A DNA stretch of 8,600 nucleotides from CAZDSS01 sp964508185 (GCA_964508185.1 CAZDSS010000102.1:1-8600); one strand, 5' to 3'; shown: positions 1 to 6,044, counted from the first letter of the stretch. Notes: generated from the sequence alone by a model not told the origin. Program-made: numbers and translations.

Positions 1-1
1 C

Positions 2-712
2 CCCGATTTCTCCGCGCCCGTAGGGACGTATCCGCCCCTCTTGGTGAGCGCCCATGGAGGCCCCACGGGGCACAGCGATCCGGGCTTTTCCCTTGCGATC
101 CAGTTCTGGACCAGCCGCGGCTTCGCCTATCTCGACGTCAATTACCGCGGCAGCAGCGGCTACGGCCGGGCCTACCGCGACAAGCTCAAGGGGCAGTGGG
201 GCGTCATCGACATCGAGGATGTGGTGAAGGCGGCGCTTTATGCCGCCGACCAGGGCCTTGCGGATCGCGAGCGCCTGATCGTGCGCGGCGGCAGCGCCGG
301 CGGCTTCGTGGTGCTTGCGGCGCATGCCTTCCACGACGTCTTCGCGACGGGGGCCAACTATTTCGGCGTCAGCGACCTGGAAGCGCTGGCCCGGGACACC
401 CACAAGTTCGAATCCCGCTATCTCGACAGCCTCGTCGGGCCCTATCCCGAACGCGCCGATCTCTACAAGGCGCGCTCGCCCATCAATCATCTCGAAGGCT
501 TCGACCGGCCGCTCATCGTCCTGCAGGGGCTCGAGGACCGGATCGTGCCGCCCAACCAGTCGGACCTCATCGTCGAGGCGCTGCGGGCGAAGGGGATCAC
601 CGTCGAATATCTGACCTTCCCGGGCGAGGGCCACGGCTTCCGCCGCCCCGACAGCCGCATCAAGTCGCTCGAGGCGGAACTCGCGTTCTATCAGCGCGTT
701 CTCGGCCTCTGA
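2..712 (+). CDS. S9 family (prolyl oligopeptidase-type) serine peptidase, C-terminal catalytic domain, 5'-truncated
   Basis: The frame is open from base 2 and its true start lies before the window; 236 residues remain. The first visible residues (PDFSAPVGTYPPL, then SAHGGPTG) are the usual entry into the alpha/beta-hydrolase domain of S9 peptidases, with the HGGP oxyanion-hole segment and then NYRGSSGYG. Counting from the TTG at 41, the nucleophile is Ser85 in GGSAGG (codon 293-295), the acid is Asp166 in GLEDRIVPP, and the histidine is His198 in GEGHGF. The triad order and spacing are complete, so the visible part is probably functional. The family cleaves short peptides, as acylaminoacyl peptidase, dipeptidyl peptidase or prolyl oligopeptidase. 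The missing N-terminal beta-propeller would help choose among these. No signal peptide can be judged. It lies 72 bp upstream of a second peptidase-like gene on the same strand. The TTG at 41 is not a believable start because the family-conserved reading continues upstream. Confidence 0.93.
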   Translation, partial: PDFSAPVGTYPPLLVSAHGGPTGHSDPGFSLAIQFWTSRGFAYLDVNYRGSSGYGRAYRDKLKGQWGVIDIEDVVKAALYAADQGLADRERLIVRGGSAGGFVVLAAHAFHDVFATGANYFGVSDLEALARDTHKFESRYLDSLVGPYPERADLYKARSPINHLEGFDRPLIVLQGLEDRIVPPNQSDLIVEALRAKGITVEYLTFPGEGHGFRRPDSRIKSLEAELAFYQRVLGL

Positions 713-784
713 CCCCTGGCCGCATTTCTGCCGTCATGCGTCTATGAGGACAACGGGGCTCGATTGCAAAGGGGACAGAGAGAC

Positions 785-2569
785 ATGAGAAAACTGGCTT
801 CGGTCGCCGCGGCGGCGTTCCTTTTTGCTGTGCCGGCGGTCGCGGCGGGCGAGGACAGCCTCGACCTGCAGGCGCTGGCGGAGCGCTATGTGGCGCTCCG
901 TCTCGAGGCGGATCCGGGGCTGGCCTATTTCACCGGCCTGCCCGTATCCGACCATTCCCGTCTGCCCGACCGCAGCCCCAAAGGCCTCGCCCGCATGCAG
1001 GCGGAGGAGGACCGGCTGTTCGCCGACCTTGCCCTCATCGAATTCGACGATCTTCCGGCCGAGGAGAAGCCGGTCTACGCCACCATGCAGGAAGGGCTCG
1101 AGGCAAGCCGCGGTCTTCGCGTCTGCAGGCAGGCGCTGTGGGACGTCAATCATTTCGCGGGCTGGCAGATGGGCTTTCCCCATCTCGCGCGCCTGCAGCC
1201 GGTCACGACCGCCGCCGAGCGCAAGCAGGCGCTCGCCCGCTGGTCGGCGCTGCCCGCCAGTGGACCGGGCTGCGGTCCGGCCTGGCGCGCGNNNNNNNNN
1301 NTGCCCGCCTTCGTTGCGACGGAGATCGAAAATCTCCGCCGCGGCCTCGATGAGGGCTATTCCGCGCCGAAGCCGGTGGTCGCCCGGGTGATCCGCCAGC
1401 TCGATGGCCTGCTCGCCATGCCGCGGGAGCAATCCCCGTTCTACGCGCCGGCCCTTCGCGCCGAGGACGCATCCTTCCGCGCAGAATATGACAAGGTTTA
1501 TGACACGGCGGTGCAGCCCGCCATCGAAAGCTACCGCGATTTCCTGGCGGACGAATATCTGCCGCGCGCGCGGGAAAGCCTTGCCCTTTCCGCGCTGCCC
1601 GAGGGCAAGCGCTGCTACGCCGCCATGCTGCGGGCGTCGACCACCCTCGACCACGGGCCCGAGAAGGTCTTCGCTCTGGGCGAGGAAACGGTCGCCCGCA
1701 ACCGTGCGGAAATCGTGGAGATCGGCCGCAAGCTGTTCGGCATCGACGACGTCGCCGAGATCGTGCGGCGCGTCAATGAAGCGCCCGACAACCGCTTCCG
1801 CTCGGCCGACGAACTCCTCGCCTATTCCAAAGGTCGTCTCGCGCGCGCCTTAGAAAAATCGCGGCCCCTTTTCACCAAGCTCCCCGAGACGCCCGTCGTC
1901 ATCGAGGTCATGCCCGACCATCAGGCGGCGAGCGGCATGAGCGCGCATTACATCCCGGGCGAGAACCGCGAAACCCCGGGCAAATACATCATCCCGCTCT
2001 CTCATTGGGAGACGGATACCCGCGCGACGGCGGACATCACCCTCGTCCATGAGACGGTGCCGGGCCATCACCTGCAGATCGCGCTCACCTTCGAGCAGCC
2101 GCAGTCATCGCCCGTGATGCGTCTCGTGGAGAACGCCGCCTTCATCGAGGGCTGGGCAAGATATGCGGAAATGCTCGGCGAGGAAGCGGGAATCCATGAC
2201 GATGATTTCGCCCGCATCACCCGCCGCATCTGGCCCGCCCGCGGCATGGTGGTGGACCCCGGCCTCCATGTCTTCGGCTGGAGCCGGGAGCAGGCGATCG
2301 ACTATCTCGTCGACAGCGGCCGCTTCGACGAGGCCCAGGCGGAGGAGATGGTGGACCGCATCGCCGCCCTGCCGGGGCAGCTCACGTCATATGACTCCGG
2401 CGGGCTCGAGATCATGAATCTCCGCCGCGAGGCGGAGATGACGCTGGGCAAGCGCTTTGACCTGCGCGCCTTCCACGAGCGCGTGCTGGAGCGCGGCGTG
2501 GTGCCGCTTCTCGAGCTCCGCCGCCATGTGCGGGCCTGGATCGCGGCCGAGGCGAAAGAGGGGAGATAA
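785..2569 (+). CDS. Exported DUF885 family putative zinc metallopeptidase
   Basis: About 594 residues, normal for DUF885 (PF05960). I chose ATG 785 over the in-frame TTG at 764 because it gives a classic Sec signal peptide (MRKLASVAAAAFLFAVPAVAAG, cleavage near residues 20-21) and has purine-rich AGGGGACAGAGAG just upstream. The putative metal site is HETVPGHH (His422, Glu423, His428/429, numbered with the N run counted). It is followed about 30 residues later by FIEGWARYAE (Glu455), the conserved EGWA..YAE block that could supply a third ligand. This layout resembles the gluzincin-like peptidases to which DUF885 is usually compared; activity and substrate are inferred only. The product should act in the periplasm or outside the cell. 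A 10-N gap interrupts codons 170-173. The residues just before it (ASGPGCGPAWRA) do not look like the family, so this short stretch may be an assembly error. The gene ends 5 bp from the convergent dadA stop. Confidence 0.88.
   Translation: MRKLASVAAAAFLFAVPAVAAGEDSLDLQALAERYVALRLEADPGLAYFTGLPVSDHSRLPDRSPKGLARMQAEEDRLFADLALIEFDDLPAEEKPVYATMQEGLEASRGLRVCRQALWDVNHFAGWQMGFPHLARLQPVTTAAERKQALARWSALPASGPGCGPAWRAXXXXPAFVATEIENLRRGLDEGYSAPKPVVARVIRQLDGLLAMPREQSPFYAPALRAEDASFRAEYDKVYDTAVQPAIESYRDFLADEYLPRARESLALSALPEGKRCYAAMLRASTTLDHGPEKVFALGEETVARNRAEIVEIGRKLFGIDDVAEIVRRVNEAPDNRFRSADELLAYSKGRLARALEKSRPLFTKLPETPVVIEVMPDHQAASGMSAHYIPGENRETPGKYIIPLSHWETDTRATADITLVHETVPGHHLQIALTFEQPQSSPVMRLVENAAFIEGWARYAEMLGEEAGIHDDDFARITRRIWPARGMVVDPGLHVFGWSREQAIDYLVDSGRFDEAQAEEMVDRIAALPGQLTSYDSGGLEIMNLRREAEMTLGKRFDLRAFHERVLERGVVPLLELRRHVRAWIAAEAKEGR
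1261..1278. repeat. Small hairpin (GGACCG / CGGTCC) beside the first assembly gap
   Basis: GGACCG at 1262-1267 and CGGTCC at 1273-1278 form a 6-bp GC-only stem with a 5-base loop. It lies inside the DUF885 gene, 13 bases before the N run. It is more likely a cause or a product of the poor assembly here than a functional element. Confidence 0.4.
1292..1301. other. Assembly gap (10 N) inside the DUF885 gene
   Basis: Ten Ns, the same length as the other two gaps, so a scaffolder placeholder rather than a measured distance. The reading frame happens to stay open across it. The same 8 bases, TGCCCGCC, occur in the same phase before the gap (1251-1258) and directly after it (1302-1309). Joining the two copies would give RWSALPAFVATEIENL, which reads like an uninterrupted family helix. 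Confidence 0.95.
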
Positions 2570-2574
2570 CGCGC

Positions 2575-3834
2575 TCAGCGCCCGCCGTAGCGCGCGAGAG
2601 AGAGGTCCGCCGTCTCGATATCGGGCGTCTTGCCCGAGATGATGTCGGCGATCACCCGGCCGGAGCCGCAGGACATGGTCCAGCCCAGCGTCCCGTGGCC
2701 CGTANNNNNNNNNNTTGGGGTAGGGCGTTGCGCCGATCACCGGCGTGCTGTCCGGCGTCATGGGGCGGTGGCCGCACCAGAAGGTCGCGCGGGAAAGGTC
2801 CCCGCCGCGCGGGAACAGGTCGCTCACCGAAAATTCAAGGGTCGCGCGGCGCGACAGGGGCAGGCTCGGGTCATGGCCCGAAAGCTCAGCCGTGCCGCCG
2901 ACGCGGATGCGGTCGCCGAGCCGCGTGATGGCGATCTTGTAGGTTTCGTCCATTACGGTCGACACCGGCGCNNNNNNNNNNGATCGGTGATGGGAACGGT
3001 GATGGAATAGCCCTTCACCGGATAGACGGGAAGCCGGATGCCGAGGGGCCGCAGCAGCCTGGGCGAATGGCTGCCGAAGGCCACGAGATAGGCGTCGGCC
3101 TGCATGCGGCCGTGGCGGGTATCGACGCCCATGATCCGCCCGCCTTCGGCGACGATGCGCTCGACGGGCGTGTCGAACAGGAACTTCACGCCGAGATCGG
3201 CGGCCATTTTGGACAGGGCGACCGTGAACTTGTAGCAGTCGCCCGTCTCGTCGCCGGGAAGCCGCAGGCCGCCCACGATCTTGTCCTTGACGGCGGCAAG
3301 GGCCGGCTCCGCCCCGACGCAGCCCGCGGCATCCAGAAGCTCGTAGGCGACGCCGTATTCCTTGAGAACGGCGATGTCGTTCTCTGCGTCATCCAGCTGC
3401 TTCTGGGTGCGGAAGAGCTGCAGCGTGCCGAGGCTCCGCTCGTCGTACTGGATGTTCGTCTCCGCCCGCAGGGCGCGCAGCACGTCGCGGGAATATTCCG
3501 CAAGGCGCACCATGCGGCTCTTGTTCAGGGCATAGCGCGCGGGGGTGCAGTTGCGCAGCATGGCGAGGATCCAGCGCCACTGGGCGGGATCGAGCTGCGG
3601 CCGCAGCACCAGGGGCGAATGCTTCATGAACAGCCATTTGATCGCCTTCAGCGGCACCGCGGGGCTCGCCCAGGGGGAGGCATAGCCGGGCGAGATTTCC
3701 CCGGCATTGGCGAAGCTCGTCTCCAGCGCCGGGCCGGGCTGGCGATCGACGACGGTCACTTCATGTCCGGCACGGGCGAGGAAATAGGCGCTCGTCACGC
3801 CGATGACGCCGCTGCCCAGGATCAGCACTTGCAA
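2575..3834 (-). CDS. dadA: D-amino acid dehydrogenase small subunit (DadA), interrupted by two assembly gaps
   Basis: FAD-dependent membrane-associated dehydrogenase that oxidises D-alanine and other D-amino acids to 2-oxo acids plus ammonia, passing electrons to the quinone pool. The N-terminus has the dinucleotide fold GSGVIG (residues 7-12), then the DadA-typical FANAGEISPGYASPW and VKGYSITVPITD. After gap 2972-2981 the protein resumes as APVSTVMDETYKIAITR, then RIRVGGTAE and RPMTPDSTPVIGATPYP. After gap 2705-2714 it resumes in another frame as TGHGTLGWTMSCGSG and ends in ARYGGR with TGA at 2575-2577. All three pieces align in order with DadA, about 420 residues in total, so the gene is probably intact and only the gap lengths are wrong. 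The start is TTG (3832-3834), chosen because AGGGAGGA lies 7 bases upstream and MQVLILGSG is the normal N-terminus. It sits 34 bp downstream of an alanine racemase gene, as in a dad catabolic operon. Confidence 0.95.
2705..2714. other. Assembly gap (10 N) near the 3' end of dadA
   Basis: On the minus strand the gap separates GATPYP plus 'aa' from 't' plus TGHGTLGW. DadA proteins normally read PYxNLFLNTGHGTLGW here, which needs 12 missing bases rather than 10. The placeholder length therefore shifts the frame and hides the true C-terminus from gene callers. Confidence 0.95.
2972..2981. other. Assembly gap (10 N) in the middle of dadA
   Basis: On the minus strand the gap separates VPITD plus one 'c' from APVSTVMDE. 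To keep the frame the missing length must be 2 modulo 3 (8 or 11 bases would suit related proteins), so the 10-N spacer is wrong and creates an artificial frameshift. Confidence 0.95.
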
Positions 3835-3840
3835 TGTGGT

Positions 3841-3848
3841 TCCTCCCT
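3841..3848 (-). promoter_or_regulatory. Strong Shine-Dalgarno (AGGGAGGA) fixing the TTG start of dadA
   Basis: Read on the minus strand, AGGGAGGA ends 6 bases before the TTG at 3832-3834, with the GGAGG core 7 bases away. No ATG or GTG nearby fits both this site and the start of the FAD-binding fold. Confidence 0.75.
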
Positions 3849-3868
3849 GTCGCTTCAGGAGCTCGTTG

Positions 3869-4999
3869 TCAGCCGCCTATATAGCGCCGGTGATGGCGCC
3901 GACCAAGGCTCGTCAGGATCTCGTAGCCGATGGTGCCGCATTGCGCCGCCACCTCGTCCGCGGACTGATGGGGGCCGAGAAGTTCCACGAGATCGCCCGC
4001 CTGCGGCAGGCCGGGGGGAAGGGCGCTGACGTCGATCGTGATGCTGTCCATGGAGACGCGCCCCAGGAACGGAAGCCGCGTGCCCTCGTACCAGGCGGCG
4101 CCGCGGCCGCTCAGGGCGCGCGGCCAGCCGTCGCCGTAGCCGAGGGCGATGGTCGCAACCCGCGTCGGCCGCTCCGCGCGGAAGGTGGCGCCGTAGCCCA
4201 CCACGTCGCCCGCCGCGATCTCCCGCGTCTGGATCACCTTGGCATGGAGGGTCACCACCCGCTCCATGGGGTTCGGCCGGTCCAGAGCGGGCGCAAGGCC
4301 GTAGAGGGAGGCGCCGGGGCGCACCAGGTCGAAATGATAGTCGGGGCCGAGGAAGATCCCCGCCGAATTGGCGAGCGACGCGGGAACGCCGGGGAAGGCG
4401 GCGCACGCCACCCTGAAGGCTTCGAGCTGCCGCGCGTTCAGGGGATGATCCGGCTGATCGGCGCAGGCGAGATGGCTCATGACGTAGAGGAGCCTGATGC
4501 CGTCGAGAAGCTGCGGCTCCCCTGCGATCCGCGCGACATCGGCCGCCGGAAGCCCGAGGCGCGACATGCCGCTGTCCACCTGCAGGACGGCCGGCAGCGG
4601 CCGGCGCAGCCGCCGCGCTTCCGCCGCCCAGCGCGCAACCTGCTCCATGCCGTTGAGGACGGGGATGAGGCCCGCGGCGGCGCATTCCGCCTCCGCCCCC
4701 GGGGGCAGGCCGTTCAGGATATAGATCGAAACGTCGGGCCGGAGGGCCTGCTTGAGCTCGAGCGCCTCGTCGAGATGCGCCACGAAGAAATGCCGGCAGC
4801 CTTCGCCGTAGAAGACGGGGGCGACGGTCGCGGCCCCGAGGCCATAGCCGTCGGCCTTGACCACGGCGGAACAGACGGCGGGGGCGGCGCGGTCGCGCAG
4901 CAGGCGGTAGTTGGCGGCGAGGGCCGCGAGGTCAATGGTCAGAACCGTGCCCGCCCGTTCCTCTCCGCCAGTACCCGCGGCGGTCGTCACAATTTGCAT
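3869..4999 (-). CDS. alr: Alanine racemase (PLP-dependent), probably the catabolic DadX-type partner of DadA
   Basis: Interconverts L- and D-alanine in the cytoplasm. From the chosen start it is 376 residues, the usual Alr length. TVLTIDLAALAANYRLLR is the typical N-terminus of the PLP-binding TIM barrel; the PLP lysine is Lys48 in AVVKADGYGLG, and the second catalytic base is Tyr269 in VGYGATF. RVSMDSITIDVS belongs to the C-terminal beta domain. The frame is open up to 5113, with ATG candidates at 5014 and 4999 and a GTG at 4990. I prefer 4999, which has GGGAAGG close upstream (spacing rather short), but the start is uncertain by a few codons. The upstream part of the open frame does not look conserved. 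The stop is 34 bp before dadA, so the two genes are probably co-transcribed: racemase makes D-Ala and DadA oxidises it. Whether this is the only racemase, also serving peptidoglycan synthesis, cannot be seen here. Confidence 0.95.
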   Translation of the reverse strand: MQIVTTAAGTGGEERAGTVLTIDLAALAANYRLLRDRAAPAVCSAVVKADGYGLGAATVAPVFYGEGCRHFFVAHLDEALELKQALRPDVSIYILNGLPPGAEAECAAAGLIPVLNGMEQVARWAAEARRLRRPLPAVLQVDSGMSRLGLPAADVARIAGEPQLLDGIRLLYVMSHLACADQPDHPLNARQLEAFRVACAAFPGVPASLANSAGIFLGPDYHFDLVRPGASLYGLAPALDRPNPMERVVTLHAKVIQTREIAAGDVVGYGATFRAERPTRVATIALGYGDGWPRALSGRGAAWYEGTRLPFLGRVSMDSITIDVSALPPGLPQAGDLVELLGPHQSADEVAAQCGTIGYEILTSLGRRHHRRYIGG

Positions 5000-5049
5000 G
5001 GGCCTTCCCGGCATCACACAAGACCAATCATTTGAGTGGCGTCGCCCCC

Positions 5050-5078
5050 GTAATAGACCCTCCGCATCGCCAACACAA
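5050..5078 (-). promoter_or_regulatory. Possible sigma70-type promoter for alr-dadA
   Basis: Read on the minus strand: TTGTGT (5078-5073), 17-bp spacer, TATTAC (5055-5050), about 50 bp before the alr start. The matches to consensus are partial (3/6 and 4/6). It is the best candidate I see in the 132-bp gap between the DUF454 gene and alr, which also has no clear terminator, so read-through from the DUF454 gene is equally possible. Confidence 0.25.
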
Positions 5079-5131
5079 GGGCGGCCCGGGGGAGATGAGG
5101 TTGCCTTTTGCACACCGCCTGATGGGTCGAT

Positions 5132-5494
5132 TCACACCACCGGCGGATTGGGCCGCGTCAGGATGAAAAGGGCGACGATCGCGAGCACCAGGGCCTGCGC
5201 CGCGAGGATCCAGGGAGCGACCGCGAGGGCGAAGCTCAAGGCCAGCGCCGCGGCCATGAACAGGCAGGCGACCGCCTTCGCCCGCGGGCTGATGCTGCCA
5301 TGAAGCCGCCAGTTGGAGATGAGCGGCCCGAAGCGGGGATGGTTGACGAGCCAGGCTTCCGCCCGGGGCGAGCTGCGGGCGAAGGAAAAGGCCGCAAGCA
5401 GCAGGAAGGGCGTCGTCGGCAACAGCGGCAGCACGGCGCCCAGCGCGCCCAAGGCGACGCTTCCAATCCCCAGACTCATCCAGAAAAGGCGCAT
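5132..5494 (-). CDS. DUF454 family (YbaN-like) small inner-membrane protein
   Basis: 120 residues. The N-terminal hydrophobic stretch (about 5-38) carries the DUF454 signature GxxGAVLPLLPTTPFLLLAAFSFARSSP. The central part has WLVNHPRFGPLISNWRLHG, and two further hydrophobic segments (about 75-90 and 92-112) follow before a short tail, giving a likely three- to four-segment inner-membrane protein. No biochemical function is established for the family; YbaN of E. coli is the best-known member. I kept the first ATG (5492-5494) although only a weak GGAAAA precedes it; the next Met (5479) has no better site. It is divergent from the globin-nnrS operon, sharing a 98-bp intergenic region, and lies upstream of alr in the same direction, 132 bp away. 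Confidence 0.88.
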   Translation of the reverse strand: MRLFWMSLGIGSVALGALGAVLPLLPTTPFLLLAAFSFARSSPRAEAWLVNHPRFGPLISNWRLHGSISPRAKAVACLFMAAALALSFALAVAPWILAAQALVLAIVALFILTRPNPPVV

Positions 5495-5517
5495 TTTTCC
5501 GTGATTCCCGCCGTCCG

Positions 5518-5538
5518 TTGCGATCGATGATATTGCAA
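5518..5538. repeat. Imperfect inverted repeat TTGCGAT-N7-ATTGCAA in the divergent intergenic region
   Basis: Left arm TTGCGAT (5518-5524) and right arm ATTGCAA (5532-5538) pair with one mismatch around a 7-base centre. It is the right size for a dimeric regulator site and lies between the DUF454 gene and the globin gene. It does not fit the FNR/NnrR spacing (TTGAT-N4-ATCAA), so I assign no regulator. Confidence 0.35.
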
Positions 5539-5560
5539 GCCAGGTCCATGCCGTTTAAAT
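5533..5560 (+). promoter_or_regulatory. Possible sigma70-type promoter for the globin-nnrS operon
   Basis: TTGCAA (5533-5538), 16-bp spacer, TTAAAT (5555-5560), each 4/6 to consensus. It predicts a transcript start near 5567 and a leader of about 26 bases before ATG 5593. The -10 is the left arm of the 16-bp palindrome, so a protein bound there would block it. Confidence 0.3.
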
Positions 5561-5570
5561 ATGTATTTAA
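5555..5570. promoter_or_regulatory. Perfect 16-bp AT-rich palindrome (putative operator)
   Basis: TTAAATATGTATTTAA is an inverted repeat with 7-bp arms (TTAAATA / TATTTAA) around a TG centre. It sits in an AT-rich island within very GC-rich surroundings, 22 bp upstream of the globin ATG and 60 bp from the DUF454 start. The position and symmetry suggest an operator for a dimeric regulator controlling one or both divergent units; the regulator is unknown. Confidence 0.5.
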
Positions 5571-5580
5571 GATACCAATT
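5558..5580. promoter_or_regulatory. NsrR-like (Rrf2-type) site, one strong half and one weak half
   Basis: Compared with the published NsrR half-site AAGATGYATTT and its mirror image, bases 5558-5568 (AATATGTATTT) match 10 of 11. The opposite half at 5570-5580 (AGATACCAATT) matches only about 7 of 11. The site overlaps the perfect palindrome. The genes downstream (NO-linked globin and NnrS) are of the kind NsrR or other NO sensors control, which raises the prior. No nsrR gene is in the window. Confidence 0.35.
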
Positions 5581-5592
5581 TTGAGGGGTCAA
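5565..5592 (-). promoter_or_regulatory. Possible sigma70-type promoter for the DUF454 gene
   Basis: Read on the minus strand: TTGACC (5592-5587, 5/6 to consensus), 16-bp spacer, TTAAAT (5570-5565, 4/6), predicting a leader of about 60 bases. Its -10 is the other arm of the palindrome, so this promoter overlaps the plus-strand one and the two could exclude each other. Confidence 0.3.
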
Positions 5593-6042
5593 ATGCAGAT
5601 GGACCGGCGGGCGGAGATCGAGGCGGAACTCAGGGCGCAGACGGGGATCGACGAGGCGATGATCGAAACCCTCGTCCGCCGCTTCTATGACCGGGTGCGG
5701 CAGGACGCGCTTCTCGCCCCCATATTCGACGCGCGCATCCATGACTGGGAGGCGCATCTTCACCAGATGTTCGATTTTTGGTCGTCGGTGGCGCTCATGA
5801 CCGGGCGCTATCATGGCACGCCCATGCCGAAGCACATGGTGCTGCCCGTGGATGCCCGGCATTTCGACCGCTGGCTCGAACTGTTCGAACAGACGGCGGC
5901 GGAGACCTGTCCGCCGGTGGCAGCGGAGCATTTCATCTCCCGCGCCCGCAACATCGCCGAAAGCCTCGAGCTTGGGGTTGCGACCCGCAACGGCGTGATG
6001 CTGCGGCGGGGCGAGCGTTATCATCGGGAGGCTGCGGAATAG
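5593..6042 (+). CDS. Group III truncated haemoglobin
   Basis: 149 residues with a 2-on-2 globin fold. By alignment to Campylobacter jejuni Ctb, the type member of group III, the key positions are all present: B10 Tyr32 (RFYDRVR), E7 His55 and the phenylalanine/tryptophan helix FDFWSS (60-65), the proximal haem ligand F8 His81 (MPKHMVLP), and G8 Trp94 (RWLELFE). PIFDARI (43-49) is also typical. Group III globins bind O2 and NO tightly and are linked to nitrosative stress resistance and oxygen handling in microaerobes; their exact reaction is debated. ATG 5593 is chosen over upstream in-frame starts (5518, 5548) because GAGGGG lies 4 bases upstream and the upstream codons run through the AT-rich control region. 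It is cytoplasmic and co-transcribed with nnrS, whose ATG starts 2 bp after the stop. Confidence 0.95.
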   Translation: MQMDRRAEIEAELRAQTGIDEAMIETLVRRFYDRVRQDALLAPIFDARIHDWEAHLHQMFDFWSSVALMTGRYHGTPMPKHMVLPVDARHFDRWLELFEQTAAETCPPVAAEHFISRARNIAESLELGVATRNGVMLRRGERYHREAAE

Positions 6043-6044
6043 CC

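Noticed and set aside
734..1654. 306-codon open frame on the - strand opposite the DUF885 gene
   Set aside because: It passes through the N run and is antisense to a gene with a signal peptide and catalytic motif.
2575..3834. dadA as a true pseudogene
   Set aside because: Both frame changes coincide exactly with N runs, and all conserved segments, including the C-terminus, are intact.
3067..4029. Long open frame on the + strand opposite dadA and the end of alr
   Set aside because: It is a shadow of dadA. Low-complexity Gly/Ala/Arg-rich translation with no family features.
3803..5035. Long open frame (about 410 codons) on the + strand opposite alr
   Set aside because: It is antisense to a clear alanine racemase. 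High-GC codon bias creates such mirror frames; its translation has no recognisable motif and runs across the dadA/alr boundary.
5000..5113. Extension of alr to an upstream start
   Set aside because: The extra residues (QKATSSPPGRPCVGDAEG...) resemble no alanine racemase N-terminus and would cover the likely promoter; 4999 gives the usual length.
5518..5538. FNR/NnrR box
   Set aside because: The TTGC...GCAA arms are 21 bp end to end, too far apart for the 14-bp TTGAT-N4-ATCAA type.
5518..5592. Extension of the globin to upstream in-frame starts
   Set aside because: It would translate through the AT-rich palindrome; ATG 5593 has a good Shine-Dalgarno and gives a normal group III globin N-terminus.
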